Positions 10,520-22,358 of a stretch of DNA of 64,000 bases are shown in pieces. The stretch's first letter is position 1. Every line of letters begins with the position of its first letter. The stretch lies in assembly GCA_016110215.1 (NCBI GenBank), contig JADWQD010000007.1, positions 1,488,001 through 1,552,000 on the forward strand, read 5' to 3'. The notes below the pieces were generated by a model. That model was given only the letters and a program-made list of their open reading frames with translations, was not told the origin of the DNA and did no database searches. The DNA comes from Capronia americana. Taxonomy: Eukaryota > Ascomycota > Eurotiomycetes > Chaetothyriales > Herpotrichiellaceae. Both the position numbers and the translations under genes were made by a program.

Positions 10520-11242
10520 ATGGCGCCAATCCGAAGGTATTTACGAATCAGCAAGTACTCTGCCCTCGAGTGCCGGATATTCCTGGAGAATCCAGCAGAC
10601 GAGCGACGCTGGCTCTTGAACGAAAATGACCCTGCGCTCCCGAGGATCTTCGAAGCTGTCAAACCCTACGTGCTGCCAAAGCTACGGGAGGAGACTGAAC
10701 GGGCCAAGGGCAAGGGTAAGAAGAAGAAGAGTATCAAAGACGTTGTAAAGCAAGGCGAGCTCTTCCCTCGGCCGGCTTGGGGTCCTCGCTAACAGCTGCC
10801 TCTAGATGATTTCGAAGTTTCCATCTTCCTCACCGAAATCAACGCTCGCCATTCCCTGATTATAAAGAACAAGACTTTCAAAGAGAAGGCTCCAACGAAG
10901 AGCAACAACGGTAACAGGATGACTGGCGCTATAATGATTCGAGATGAGGATGAGGAAGAAGGCGTCAATCTGGGAGATTTCCCTGTAGCAGAAGACGCGG
11001 ACAGCAATGACCACGAGTCTGGCACAGGTGGCGGGCTTGATTTTGGTGGGCAGGACGACAAGAAAAGGCTCGCCTTTGACACCACATATGAGGGTTTCAG
11101 CATTTGGGGTCGTGTCCTATGTCTGTTCATTGAGCGCAGAGGCACCGCTGGCAAGAAACAACAGGGGTTCCAAGGGAATTCGCATACACTCATGCAAGAT
11201 TGGATTCAGTCAACACAAGAGCAAAAGGATGGTGACTTGTGA
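10520..11242 (+). CDS. conserved fungal protein of unknown function, N-terminally short
   Basis: Two exons (10520-10754 and 10806-11242) give 223 residues. The start codon sits directly at the conserved block PIRRYLRISKYSALECRIFL, which continues to a basic stretch (KGKGKKKKSIKDV). The second exon reads DDFEVSIFLTEINARHSLI, then an acidic region and KRLAFDTTYEGFSIWGRVLCL near the C-terminus. From memory these blocks occur in this order in a widespread, uncharacterised family of filamentous fungi, whose members usually have roughly 60-100 more residues before PIRRYLR. An in-frame TGA at 10508, with no AG between it and the ATG, rules out an upstream exon joined in this frame. The frame is preserved only with a GC-AG intron (CAAG/GCGAGC at 10755, AG at 10805, 51 bases, branch-like GCTAAC). 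It may be a shortened but expressed gene or a 5'-deleted copy. Confidence 0.7.
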
Positions 11243-14200
11243 TTTCAGCCGCAAAGGCGATACTCGTACGGAGTATGAGAAACTTCTCGACTTCAGTGTT
11301 GCCCCGAAACCATGCTGCGTCATGGAATTTTCAGAGGCGGCATCTCTGACACTCATTGTCAAGGGCAGTACCTCGTACTCCGTAATATGGCCTGAAATCA
11401 GCCCCTGGCCTTGACCCTTGCTTCACCAAGCGACTCACCGCTGGGCAAAACCATACGAAATGCCACGGGGATGCTGGCGGCCGGCCCGCTACGAGAACAA
11501 CCTTCTTGGGCGCCTCATGTGGTACGCGCCCGGTCTCAGTTCTAGAACGATGACTTGCATCAGGAAGTGCCAAGTGTGGACGAAATTGGACAACAGTGCA
11601 TTTTGTGGCGTCTGTTCGCGCAATTTCCACGTGGTTGTGGCTGCCCCCCTTTTTCCCTGTCGGCTCGGACCCTGCATGATGCATGGAGGCACGGCGTACG
11701 GGGCAAGCCATGAGCCATCCTCTTCTGCGGCGAGACCCGTTCCACCTCGTAACAGGTTGCAGAGACAGGGCGTGGCAGTCGAAATATGAGGCCATGTGAA
11801 AGACAGGGCTGGACAATATGCAGCACGACTGTGTCGCATTGTATCACCTCTTTCCGGATGAGGAGTGTGCAGAGCTTCCCAATTCGATATATGCGCTGAA
11901 GCACAAATGTCATTGGATGAAAGCCAAGGCCGCGCTCACCTTCCGGAACAGCCTCACTGCCACACTGTGAGATCAGTGTGCTACTTTTATTAGAAGTTTT
12001 TGAAGTGCGAGAGACCACCCTTTGAATGCAGTCAGATACTCCGTCACCATGAGTCAGCGGGAATCTCTCATATTCTACACAGTACAGTGCGTTTCCGCTT
12101 CCGCTCGGGACTGGCTGCTCAGTCAAACGCATGACGGCCGGAAGGGCTCTGTTACACAAAGACTGATTCAAGGCTGCGGCAGTCACCCTGACCTGATCCT
12201 GGACCCTCCGCTTGTGATTTTGATCTCCAAATTGCACAAAGCTAGTTGGGAAACGGTAGCTGCATGGAACCCGATCAGAATTCGAGAAATGAGGCACACA
12301 GCCAGCCGAGGAGGTACTTCAGACTAACGGGTTCCAGCCACCAAAATAATCGGCTGGTCTTCCAACTTTGGGACAGTCGGAATGTCCGGCAAGAAGCCAC
12401 AACTCAATTTCAGCTGACTTGGCAGCGTGCGATTTCGAAGATGTGGTGCTAGGACGAAAGCAACGGGTAACCGGTACACAGTCGCATTTTAGAATCGCTG
12501 GCCAAAAAGTAGTTCATGTCGCTAGAACGGTGACCGACCGGCGCGATGTGTACGAATACCTCAGCTCCTGGTGAAGTGTGACGAGGGCAGCTGCGTGTCG
12601 CCGCCCATCGTGACGTTACGAAGCGCACAAGAACCTGAAAAGACTTTTTCATGATTGCGGCAGAACGAAAATCACATCCGAGTGTGTGCGCAAATTGTCA
12701 CTCAGGAGCAAACCTGAAACACACCATTCAGGAAGTTTCCCGCTTCAGCTATGGGTTCGAGTACCACTCGAGTCGTTGATAGTCGGGGGGTGGCAAAAGA
12801 CCATGACGGCCCAGGGGCAAGCTTAAGATGGATCTTCAGGAACCCGTAGCTGACCACCACCCTGCGAGCGATACGCGGCCTCGAAGATCAGAGCTTGAGC
12901 CGCAGATGATCCGAACACCAGCATCCCCCTCTGAAACAACCGTTGAAGAAGTGGGTTGCCTATGACTGCATAAATGACCCGTGCGTGCAATGGTTTGCGA
13001 CCGATTATTACTGGTGGGCTCTTCCTCCACGAGGATTGTCTGCTTGTATTCCAGGGCCATGTCATTTTGGTGACTCGTTCGCTTGGCCTTGTAGACCGGT
13101 CAGTTGTTAATGTCCAATCCAAGCGCGCGCTTGGCCGCCATCTGAAACAGTGTATCCGCGTGACATATCCTAAGCGAGGCATTTGCAAAAAGACATTACG
13201 GGTAGCGATGGCAGCGTGTGAAGAAACCCCTCTTTCAAGGGCTGCGAGGGGTGTTTGGAACAGACAGTTCCTGAGAAAGCAGTCATATCCACGAATGAGC
13301 AGCGTCTGCCGTCGGTGCCACAGTACTTGGAACCGAAAGTCACTAACTATGTTTGTCCGACAAATCAGTCCACAAAGTTCCTTCTGTCCATCCGAGCAAG
13401 CCCGCGTTTGCCATCTTCAAGAAACGTGCTTCGGCTGCAGCAGAGCTGAAAGCGCCAATTGCAGTTCATCTGACAGGCACAAAGCGGTATGGCGGGAGAC
13501 CGGGGACGACGATTTCAAGCTTGCGCCCGATCACGAGGCCAACCGCTTACCAACAATACTTCATCGAGTATCCAGATTCTTATAATAGCGGTACACGAGT
13601 TGTCACTGACGGCTTTATCATTGGTGGGCGACACACCATCACGACAGCTTTTCAGGCCACGTTGACTTTCGCTCCCAATGGATGCGGCTCCGGCAGTGTG
13701 AAACCGGACCAGATGTCGAGCAAGACCAGGAACCTCATGTTCGACGTTTCCGACGACGTGCAGCCGGAGAAGTGACTACCGCAGCCTGGGATTCGGTAGT
13801 TGCTCGTTCTGCTCGGGTTTAACGGCGCCCTGCCAAGCCGAATATTCTCATTCTCAGCGCTGGAGACGATCTCTGTTGGGCGCCAAGGGAATGAGTGACA
13901 GTCTCTCCAAAGTTTGCGCGCGTCAATCTTGCTCACCGCTTTGTGGGAGAATGGTTTGGGTGGAACTGGCATATAGAAAGCTCCAATTAGTATTCATCAC
14001 TGAAGTGGTCCCGCTGCATAGACAAAGGAGATGATGGGGCTCCAAAACCTGCTGATGATTGCGGTGACATCGATAATTTCCTCCTTGCGAGCCGCGGCCG
14101 AGCGACCCCAGGCTGTCCCGGTCAGCTGGGACCAAGTCTTTGTCAGTTCGCACGCCGGAGGCCTTTAGCGCGGGAGCCTAGCCAAAGTCTTCAGCAGAAG

Positions 14201-16902
14201 CTATGAGGCCCTAGTCCCGTTCAGGGGGGTAGATGCCAGGGGCACGAAGGGGGCGTCTCCTGAAATCTTGCGTGTCAAACATGGAAGGATGAGAACATGG
14301 CACCACCGGCAACCACGAAGCGGGATCCACAGCCTAGGCAAACCATCACGCAGCCAGGAAGTCAAAACTGCGCGGATGACTGTGCTCAGGCGTCACCATT
14401 TCTGGAACAATTTTTCGGTCGTGCTGGGGCGAGGCTGCCTGTATCAAAAAATAAATATCTGACCCGGTCCCCCTCGCAGCAGGCAGGCACCCAGACATCA
14501 GCCATCCCACCAGCTCAGTTCCTCGACTCGACTTGTCAGGACACATACATTGCGCACCACGACTACCAGAGCTTCTTGCCATTCCACCTCACCAACACTT
14601 GATCTGTCCTCGCCGACACACAAATATCACGATGCCTGCCGGTTCCAAATACCCTCCATGCCCGGGTCCTCCACCCAACCGACCTCTCCCAGCTCTGCCC
14701 AAGAGGCACGCCGCATAGAGTAGCTGTGGTCGATAATACTTTCAATGACAGCAAACCCTTGAAGTCCAATCTCTCACCGGTTCCCGTCTCGTCCCATGGC
14801 GTCCTGTCGTCTCCTCACTGGGGTTTGCACTCTCCTGCATACATCGAGGCCACATGACATCCTGCTTGCGTCTAATGCAGTACAGCTGGCGTTCTCCACC
14901 TGTTGAAGGGTCCCAAGATTCACAACAAACGCCTTGCGAACGAACGAGACGGAGCATGTCATAGACGCTTGGCACGAAGGATCCATTCGTGCATGAAAGT
15001 TGAGGCTATGCACGAATGGATGCGCTGGCACCTCCGCTTCTCAAGCACAACACTCTTGCAGGAAAGCAGAGCAGTCGCCTACACCCCACCACAGTTCGCA
15101 GCTCTCCCAGTCCGAGGTGCCGAGCTTCCTTGCAGATACGAATATCCCTTGGTCCTTTGAACAGCAGCCCTAATCAGTACGGCGACATCCCTCGACCACA
15201 ATTACACCGCATTAATCCGGCCACCCGCTTGCGCCCCGACACTTTCAACCTTATCTCAGGGCTTACACAAACATGTGAGACGCCTCCGCCCGTGCCTTGT
15301 CCGGTACAACGGATTGGCTCTTGCCATGGCCCCTTTTATCAGCACATGTATCAACAGAACCATACTTGCATCCCTGTACCACCAGTCGATACCCACAACT
15401 TTCTACATTCGCTCGCGGAGGAATGGCAGCGCTCGCTTGCCTTGGTCAATCACCTATTTGGGGTGACCAACAGATCTTTGTATATTACTTGAGGACACTA
15501 ATGAGCCCCATGATGATGAGCAGCCCTCGGGAAGGGAGGTAAACGGTCACAGCGTTGGACCTTTTTCCTTATCAGCTAGTGTTTCTAATGGATAATTCCT
15601 CCCACATACTTTTCCAGTCTGCCAAAAGATCGCTTTGCCGCCTGACCGCTGGAGACGCCCAGCAGAGGGGACCCGATGAGACAGGCAGGAAAGCTTCCGA
15701 GTCCTATCTCGAGAGTACATGACCCGTCTAGCCACTTGATGCTGTCTCGAAAGCGGTTTGCTGCAGACACTCTCCGCCACGGCCCGATATCTTAACCGTT
15801 GTGATCTCACCTGCATAACAGAGCGCCACGAGAGGAGGTGGCCTTGCACCAACGACTCGGACAACCACATGTGGGCGGTCTGGCCCCCGACTCCATTGGT
15901 AGAAGCGGAGTTGGCATCCGAGAACAGCCGCCAGGAACAGCGGTAAGAGCCTCAGCGACGGAGGTAGCTACTGGTTTAGAACGTACCTCATGACCTCGAG
16001 CTACAGTAGTCCTCCGTAGCAGCTGCGCCCTTGTGCTCGCCATCGAGGCCGAGGGCTTGGAAGGTCGGTAGTATGCGGCAGACGCTAGTTGTCCAGCTGT
16101 CGCGGCTTTCTCACCCCGCGTTTAGGATGGAAATAGCAATCACGACATCCACCGCCATCTGTTCGATGCATCGAGCTCCGGAAACCGATGGTTCACGAAC
16201 CCCAAGCCGAGGCCCATGAGCTCGTCCTGTGTCTCTCTATGTCTCCCAGTTTCAACTCTTCTCAGGACGCATGCCCCTTCATCTTACGCCTCATCTCCCA
16301 TCCATCCACTTTTCTCCCTATCGTGGATATCGTCAGCATCATCGGACTTTGGCTGTGGACACGAAGTGGCTCGCCCGCTGGCGAGGATGCAGACTAGCGG
16401 GCAGGGCACGGGACGTGGTTGGAGGGATACAATCTCTTCGTCCGCTATCTTTCTCTGCTAGTCACGAAGCTAAACCTCTTTGCCATGGCAATCGTGCCGT
16501 CTTCATGGCATTGTGTGCGCAATGACGAAATGCAACGCCCAACCACCCACAATTCGGGGCTCTTCAGGCCCGATTTACAGCATTATTGCGCGGCCGTGGG
16601 GAACGCCAAATCTTGAGCTGCGACGTATGCGAACTGCCACTGCGGTCACCACCAACCAGCAGCTCTCTAGTGTCTCCGAGATCTGGGAGTCCGTATTGGC
16701 GGCGCGCGGCTGCCAACTTTTGAGATCTGCGCAGCTGCTGCATTTTGTTTTTCTGTCGGGCGTAGCTCCCTTGCATAGATCTGTTTGTCCTCGAGATCTG
16801 TCTGTCGTTGTGCGGTTGCTGGCGTTGTTTGCCCCTTCAGGTCGAGGTTGGTGTTGGCTCGCCGCGTGAGGCTTATAACATATACTATACTCTCGTTGAG
16901 CA
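11243..16902. other. gene-poor region, 5.6 kb
   Basis: I find no supported gene. Frames of 100-245 codons exist on both strands (for example 11560-12297 -, 12974-13585 +, 13353-13775 +, 15016-15492 +), but they overlap each other, often start at GTG or TTG, and show no family motif. Base composition looks similar to the flanks, without the strong A+T bias expected of heavily RIP-mutated repeats. Two copies of the TACGGAGTA motif lie near 11267 and 11376. Confidence 0.5.
16874..16880 (+). promoter_or_regulatory. TATA-like element of the GH79 gene
   Basis: TATAACA lies 29 bases before the GH79 start codon at 16903, within an AT-rich pocket in otherwise GC-rich sequence. Its closeness to the ATG makes the role uncertain. 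Confidence 0.3.
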
Positions 16903-18798
16903 ATGTCTTCTCGTTATCTGCCGCTCGTGGGCGCTCTGTTCTCGACCTTCGCTATCGCCCAGAACACTGTTTCTCTTGCGATTACAGCTCAACCAACCTC
17001 GGGCGCGTCCGGGATCATCAGTCCCTCGTTTGCCGGCTTCGGGATCGAATCCTCCAATCTGTACTCCTTCACCGGAGGGAGCGAGGAAAACCAACTCACG
17101 AAGAACCTCCTCGAGAATTTGGCGAACTACACGGGCACGCCGCCGCATCTGCGCATTGGCGGAAACACCCAAGACTACTTCATCTACCAAGATTCGCAAG
17201 ATGACTATCGCTGGGAGCCAAACCCCGACTCGGTTGGGCAGGGAGCATATGCCACCGATTCGATGATCATTGGTCCTAGGTTTTTCGAGGTGATCAATCG
17301 CTTCCCAAGCAACACTCCCATTACCTTCGGCCTGAACCTGGCATACTCCGAGTCAGACTATATCGATCAGATTACCACCATGGCGACCCAGGCCGTGAAC
17401 CGGTTGTCCGACGTCAATCTGGTCTCGTTTGAGATTGGCAACGAGCCCGATCTGTACCTCCAAAACGGGTTCCGCACAGGATCATGGGGCGGACAGGTCT
17501 ATACACAGGAATGGCTGGACAGGGCGGATGCTGTCTACGAACAAGTCCTCAAGCCGAATAATCTGCCCAGCAACTTTTTCGAACCCGGCGCAACAGCTTC
17601 GACCATTGGCACATCTTTCCAAATTCAAGACCTGGACCAGTACGGCATTACCGTCAAGGCGAACGGGTCGACACACCCATACATTGCCAGCTGGAATCAG
17701 CACGATTACTACTACTACATTGGAGTGTCGACTTACCCTATAACAGCATATTCGTTCATGACTTTGTCCACCACTAACGACCAATTCGCGGCCTGGGTCT
17801 CGCAGATCCAACAAGCAGAAGCAACGGGTTACCCGTATGCTCTACGGGAGATGGGGGTTGTTGGTCCAATTGGGCTGGCCGATGTTACCGACATTTTCGG
17901 GGCGGCCCTGTGGTCCCTCAATTTCTTCCTATATGCAGCCACGCTCAACATTACCTCAGTCCAAATGCATATGACCGATAATAGCAACGCCAGTGCATGG
18001 CAGCCGATAGAGTACTATGGGAACCAGCCCTTCGTGCGACCGAATTACTATGCCTTCGCCGCATTCGATCAATTGATCGGACCAACCTGCCAGGCCCAAA
18101 TCGGTGGTTACATCATTTCCAACCCTCCGGCTGCATATGGAGGTCGGATTGCTGCGTACTCGGTCTACCAAGCTGGCACCCTAGCCTCCATCGTTCTGAT
18201 CAATTCCAACCCTGCCAATGTCTCAATGGCCAACAAACCAAGCTTGACCTGGGATTTGTCGCTGCCGACGCAATTTGCAGGACAGGACTTGTACTTGCAC
18301 TATCTGACCAATGACGGTGCCGATGCGAAGCACGGAACAACGTGGAATGGCGTCAGCTACGAGGAAAGCGGAGATGGCACACCTACGCTCGTTAACGACA
18401 CTGTCTCTACAGTCAGGATTGGCAACGACGGCAGCGTCAGTGTCGTTGTTCGAGATTCACAGGCTGTGGTTGCCAACATTGGAACGCCAATCGGTCGGCT
18501 CCAAGCCAACCCCAGTGCCTGCTCGGCTCTTGCGGCCAGCACGCCCGATGCGCGGCCGGTCACTACACCCGTTGCCACGAGCCAACCGGCTCCCACCAGC
18601 ACGTCCGGTAGCTCGTCATCAGGGTCGTCGTCCTCGTCCTCGTCAAGCGATGGCTCGACTCAGTCAAACGCAGCGACCAGCACACGCAGCAGTGCAACAG
18701 CAAACGCCACAAGCGGAGGTGTCTTCCGTCTCTCCATCATGATGTTGACGACTTTTGGTGCGGCAATATCAACAGGCCTCTACCTGCTGTGCATATAA
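16903..18798 (+). CDS. GPI-anchored GH79 family glycoside hydrolase (beta-glucuronidase-like)
   Basis: A single exon encodes 631 residues. A signal peptide (1-19, ending FAIAQ) leads into a GH79-type (beta/alpha)8 barrel. HLRIGGNTQD near 82 is the conserved sugar-binding loop. VSFEIGNEPDLY contains the acid/base Glu (E181), and YALREMGVV carries the likely nucleophile (E316). A beta-sandwich domain follows to about residue 540. Then comes a Ser/Thr-rich linker with a long serine run, and a C-terminal hydrophobic tail after an Asn/Gly/Ser-rich site, as in GPI anchoring. The family cleaves glucuronic acid or 4-O-methyl-glucuronic acid from arabinogalactan, heparan-like or related glycans. The exact substrate cannot be read from the sequence. 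Many N-glycosylation sequons fit a secreted wall-bound enzyme. Confidence 0.92.
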   Translation: MSSRYLPLVGALFSTFAIAQNTVSLAITAQPTSGASGIISPSFAGFGIESSNLYSFTGGSEENQLTKNLLENLANYTGTPPHLRIGGNTQDYFIYQDSQDDYRWEPNPDSVGQGAYATDSMIIGPRFFEVINRFPSNTPITFGLNLAYSESDYIDQITTMATQAVNRLSDVNLVSFEIGNEPDLYLQNGFRTGSWGGQVYTQEWLDRADAVYEQVLKPNNLPSNFFEPGATASTIGTSFQIQDLDQYGITVKANGSTHPYIASWNQHDYYYYIGVSTYPITAYSFMTLSTTNDQFAAWVSQIQQAEATGYPYALREMGVVGPIGLADVTDIFGAALWSLNFFLYAATLNITSVQMHMTDNSNASAWQPIEYYGNQPFVRPNYYAFAAFDQLIGPTCQAQIGGYIISNPPAAYGGRIAAYSVYQAGTLASIVLINSNPANVSMANKPSLTWDLSLPTQFAGQDLYLHYLTNDGADAKHGTTWNGVSYEESGDGTPTLVNDTVSTVRIGNDGSVSVVVRDSQAVVANIGTPIGRLQANPSACSALAASTPDARPVTTPVATSQPAPTSTSGSSSSGSSSSSSSSDGSTQSNAATSTRSSATANATSGGVFRLSIMMLTTFGAAISTGLYLLCI

Positions 18799-19747
18799 CT
18801 TGGATTTTATGTGGATATTATCTGCTTACCTCAGGATATCATGGGCGTACACGATGCCGTAAACGGCGTTTATGAACACCGCCAGTCTAAAGATTTACGA
18901 TAGAATGAATGAGAGCGACCGGAGAAAATAGCATCATGGACATACTCTGCTGGATTTCCAGATCGCCAAGGTCCAGGCAGGAAGAGTGAGATTGACTTTA
19001 GATGCGCATATTTTGCTGAAGCTAGACTACATATCTAACATTAATGAATAATGGAGCTACTGCGAGCTGAGTCTTCTTCAGGTCGTCCCAGATGCTACAA
19101 TCTGGCCATGGTGCGGACCGACGTGGGAGGCTGATCTCACTCGAAAACAGTCAGATCCCAGGAGATGACATTTCCGGCTGGATACAGCATATTGTTACAC
19201 CAGTCTCTCTGCATAAAACAAGGGACTGCGCTGAAGGCTTCTCACAGAGGAACGGGAGGTGCTTAGAGACCGGGAAGCAGTCAAGTTGTCAAGGCGCTGG
19301 TAGAGAATTGCGGACTCGGGAAGCTGATATCTTTAGCTATTCCGCCCAGGAAGTGGCCTGCAAATCTACAGCAGAAGACGCGGTTGAAGGCTTGGAACCC
19401 GGCATCTTCCAAGAATGGCCTGGATCTTGAGTTCTAACCAAGTGGGATTCAGCTGCTGCGCTATCGCACAGTTGGTACTAGTCGTCGATGGACTGCGCAG
19501 GTAGTTTTGGGAGCGTGCGTCATCCGAGATGCGCTGCTGGTGCTTGTTGGGGATAATTTTCATGGGCTTCCCACCTTGGTTGCTTCTGGCGTCTTGGTAT
19601 TCTTCTTCCGCTCTGTATCTACGCAAAGCTCCCAACCATGTATCTTGACGAGGTCGGCTGAGTTTGCTGGTCTTGCCAGTTCCTCTGCAGCAAGTCCGAC
19701 ACATCCCGCCGTGACGCGCCGCCGCGTAGGATTTTTCGTCCGCGAAG
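18799..19747. other. intergenic, nothing recognised
   Basis: The 3' flank of the GH79 gene and the promoter of the CDF gene. No supported frame. Confidence 0.5.
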
Positions 19748-21427
19748 ATGGACATTGCCACCACTCCCCGACGGCCTCACTATCAGCTGGGTGCGCTGTC
19801 GAGCTTCATCCCTCTGAGCGAAGAGCCCAGCTCCCTGTCGACGCGGGGACAGCGCCTGCCAACTCTGATCCAGAGCCGCTCGAGCGCGTCCCTCTTCACC
19901 CTGCCGCGTCGGCCAGTTACCAGACGGGGCTCTGTCCACAGCCACCACTCGAACGAAGATGAAGAGCACTGGCATGATGATGACCTTGAGGTCATGTCGA
20001 CGCCCCGGCGACGGACCGTCACGCCCTCCGAAGTCGATCCTAGGCGGATGAGTCTCGGGCCGGAGATTCTCATGACACCGCAAATGCGCAGCATGCGATT
20101 GATAGGGCAGAGCAACCCCCGATACCACTGGCACAAGTACTTCAAGACGGAGGAGGAGCTCAAACGGATGAAGAAGCCGATAAGAAAGTATTACGAACGC
20201 AACAACTTTCTCGTCACGCAGTACATCTACATTGACAAGCTGCTGGATTCGTCCTTGCCTCACAATCTCATCCAAGAGTACAGCCACCGGTCGAACGGAT
20301 ACATGAACACCATCTCCGAGGAACAGAACTCGGCTACCAATACCCCAGTGGTCGCGCCGATGGATGAAAGTGCGCCGGACACGCCGACTCCCATTGAGCA
20401 AAAGTTGAAACGGACGCCAAAAGAGCTGTACAAGCTACCGAGCGAACAGACGCCCTTGCTTCCAGCCGAAGGAGAGGAGCATGAGGATTCGGTGTGGCCA
20501 GAAATCAACCTCGAAGACATCGACGAAGGGGTCGAGTCGAACGACCCCATCGTCACGTTGGCCATCTTCATCAATCTGGTGGCCAACATCATTTTACTGG
20601 CCGGCAAGATCGTCGTCATTGTCTTAACATCTTCTCTATCGGTGCTCGCCTCACTTGTCGATGCAGCCCTCGATTTTCTGTCCACGGCCATTGTCTGGAC
20701 AACCACCAAACTCATTTCGCGACAGGACCAATACGCCTACCCGATCGGGCGACGACGTCTCGAGCCCGTGGGCGTGCTCGTCTTCTCGGTCATCATGATA
20801 ACATCCTTCTTTCAAGTCGCTCTGCAATGTTTTAACCGTCTCCTCTCCCCCGATCACAGCGTCGTGGAACTCGGCATTCCAGCCATCGCCATCATGCTGA
20901 GCACCGTCGGGATCAAGGGCTTCTGCTGGTTCTGGTGCCGGCTCGTCAAGAACAGCTCCGTGCAAGCTCTCGCGCAGGACGCCGCCACCGACGTGGTCTT
21001 CAACATTTTTTCCATCATCTTCCCTCTTCTCGGCTTTTACTTCCAGATATGGTGGCTCGACGCGCTTGGTGGGCTCGTCCTATCCTGCTACGTCATCTTC
21101 AACTGGTCGAAAACCAGCGTCGAACATGTCCGGAATCTGTGTGGCGTCTCCGCAACAGCGGACCAGCGCAATGTCTTGCTCTATCTCGCCATGCGATTCG
21201 CGAAGCCGATTCGGTATATCCAAGGCCTGCAGGCCTATCATACAGGCGACAAGCTTAACGTGGAAGTCGATATTGTGCTTGATGAGAATATGAGTTTACG
21301 GGACAGTCATGACCTTGGCGAGAGTTTACAGTACGTCCTTGAGAGCGTGCCGACTGTGGATCGTGCTTTTGTTCACGCCGACTACGCCGACTGGAATTTG
21401 CCAAGCCATATGAACCAGCAGGCCTGA
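19748..21427 (+). CDS. cation diffusion facilitator, manganese-type
   Basis: A single exon encodes 559 residues. A cytosolic N-terminus of about 260 residues contains HKYFKTEEELKRMKKPIRKYYERNN and an acidic stretch. Six membrane segments lie between about 270 and 470, followed by a C-terminal cytosolic domain of about 90 residues, the dimerising metal-sensing fold of CDF proteins. The metal-site motif reads DAALD (305-309) in TM2 and DAATD (411-415) in TM5. DxxxD at both sites is the signature of Mn-transporting CDFs, as against HxxxD for zinc. It would export Mn2+ from the cytosol into an organelle or the secretory pathway in exchange for protons. The N-terminal extension is shared by fungal members of this group. 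Confidence 0.92.
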   Translation: MDIATTPRRPHYQLGALSSFIPLSEEPSSLSTRGQRLPTLIQSRSSASLFTLPRRPVTRRGSVHSHHSNEDEEHWHDDDLEVMSTPRRRTVTPSEVDPRRMSLGPEILMTPQMRSMRLIGQSNPRYHWHKYFKTEEELKRMKKPIRKYYERNNFLVTQYIYIDKLLDSSLPHNLIQEYSHRSNGYMNTISEEQNSATNTPVVAPMDESAPDTPTPIEQKLKRTPKELYKLPSEQTPLLPAEGEEHEDSVWPEINLEDIDEGVESNDPIVTLAIFINLVANIILLAGKIVVIVLTSSLSVLASLVDAALDFLSTAIVWTTTKLISRQDQYAYPIGRRRLEPVGVLVFSVIMITSFFQVALQCFNRLLSPDHSVVELGIPAIAIMLSTVGIKGFCWFWCRLVKNSSVQALAQDAATDVVFNIFSIIFPLLGFYFQIWWLDALGGLVLSCYVIFNWSKTSVEHVRNLCGVSATADQRNVLLYLAMRFAKPIRYIQGLQAYHTGDKLNVEVDIVLDENMSLRDSHDLGESLQYVLESVPTVDRAFVHADYADWNLPSHMNQQA

Positions 21428-22358
21428 GATATTGTACCACACAGACGCAGAGAGACAGAGTAGGAGAGACGTCGGATACGATGACTGTAATACTGAACAA
21501 AAGGGTTTGAAACATACTGGAAATACCATATGTAGTACTTTAAAATAGACACTTCTAGTGCCCAGCGCTTCGGTCGTCGGCTTGCTATCTTGGCTGTTGT
21601 TTGTATCTTTCCTTGCAGCGAAGAAATGAGTAGTATATGACAGTCGTCAGTCCGGTGGGAGGGTGGACGTAGCGCGGTCGAGGTTGTGCTAAGCTTTGAA
21701 GGGCCTGGAGGCTAAAAGGAATCCTCGCGCTCGTTCAAATATCAACCAGACCATTCGGACGAGCATTTCCTAGCAGTCTATTAGTATTGGTGATGCGGTC
21801 GGAGGACGGTTCGATGGCACCCAGTGTCGCTCTCTACTTTTAACCAAGACCTGGAGACTGGTCTATGGTCGTCGTCCTCAACCACGGATGCCGAGGCTTG
21901 CTTCCCAGGACGACAACCGCAATTGGTTGAAAGGATACACAATGTATGCCGAGTATGAGCTTCCTTCTCTGGGCAAGGCTGGTCCTGTTTCCCCTCTTGA
22001 CGAACCTCTAGGTCAACCTAACATTAGTCGAACGAGATGCATGGGGAAACCTGATTTGGCAGACGCGACCTACGTATCCTTGCATCGCTACCGAGGCGCC
22101 CTCGGTGTCTCGCCCCGTCGGCATGGCTGCTATTGCTGTGATCGACCTCGATCCAAGCTTTCCCCGGAATCTCTTCGACGTTTCCCCACGAAATGGGTTT
22201 CTAGTCGTTACTCGACTGCCGACAGTCAAAGGTACAGGCCAGTGGTCGGGAGCTTTCCTACTCCAACAAAACCCCCCTCTTTAGCACATATATGAGACGG
22301 TCAAGCCATGAAGGAGGGAGGAGCCCAAGCGTCTTGCTAGTCTCCTCACAGACACAAG
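21428..22358. other. intergenic, nothing recognised
   Basis: About 0.9 kb between CDF and carboxylesterase. A 135-codon ATG frame at 21888-22295 was considered and not accepted. The last part is the esterase promoter and leader. Confidence 0.5.

Noticed and set aside
11560..12297. 245-codon minus-strand frame
   Set aside because: Composition rich in Cys, Arg and His without motif, and overlapped by other equally long frames.
12974..13775. Two overlapping plus-strand frames (203 and 140 codons)
   Set aside because: No family resemblance. The second begins at TTG, and several minus-strand frames of similar quality cover the same bases.
21888..22295. 135-codon ATG frame upstream of the carboxylesterase
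   Set aside because: No motif, and it overlaps the probable esterase promoter.
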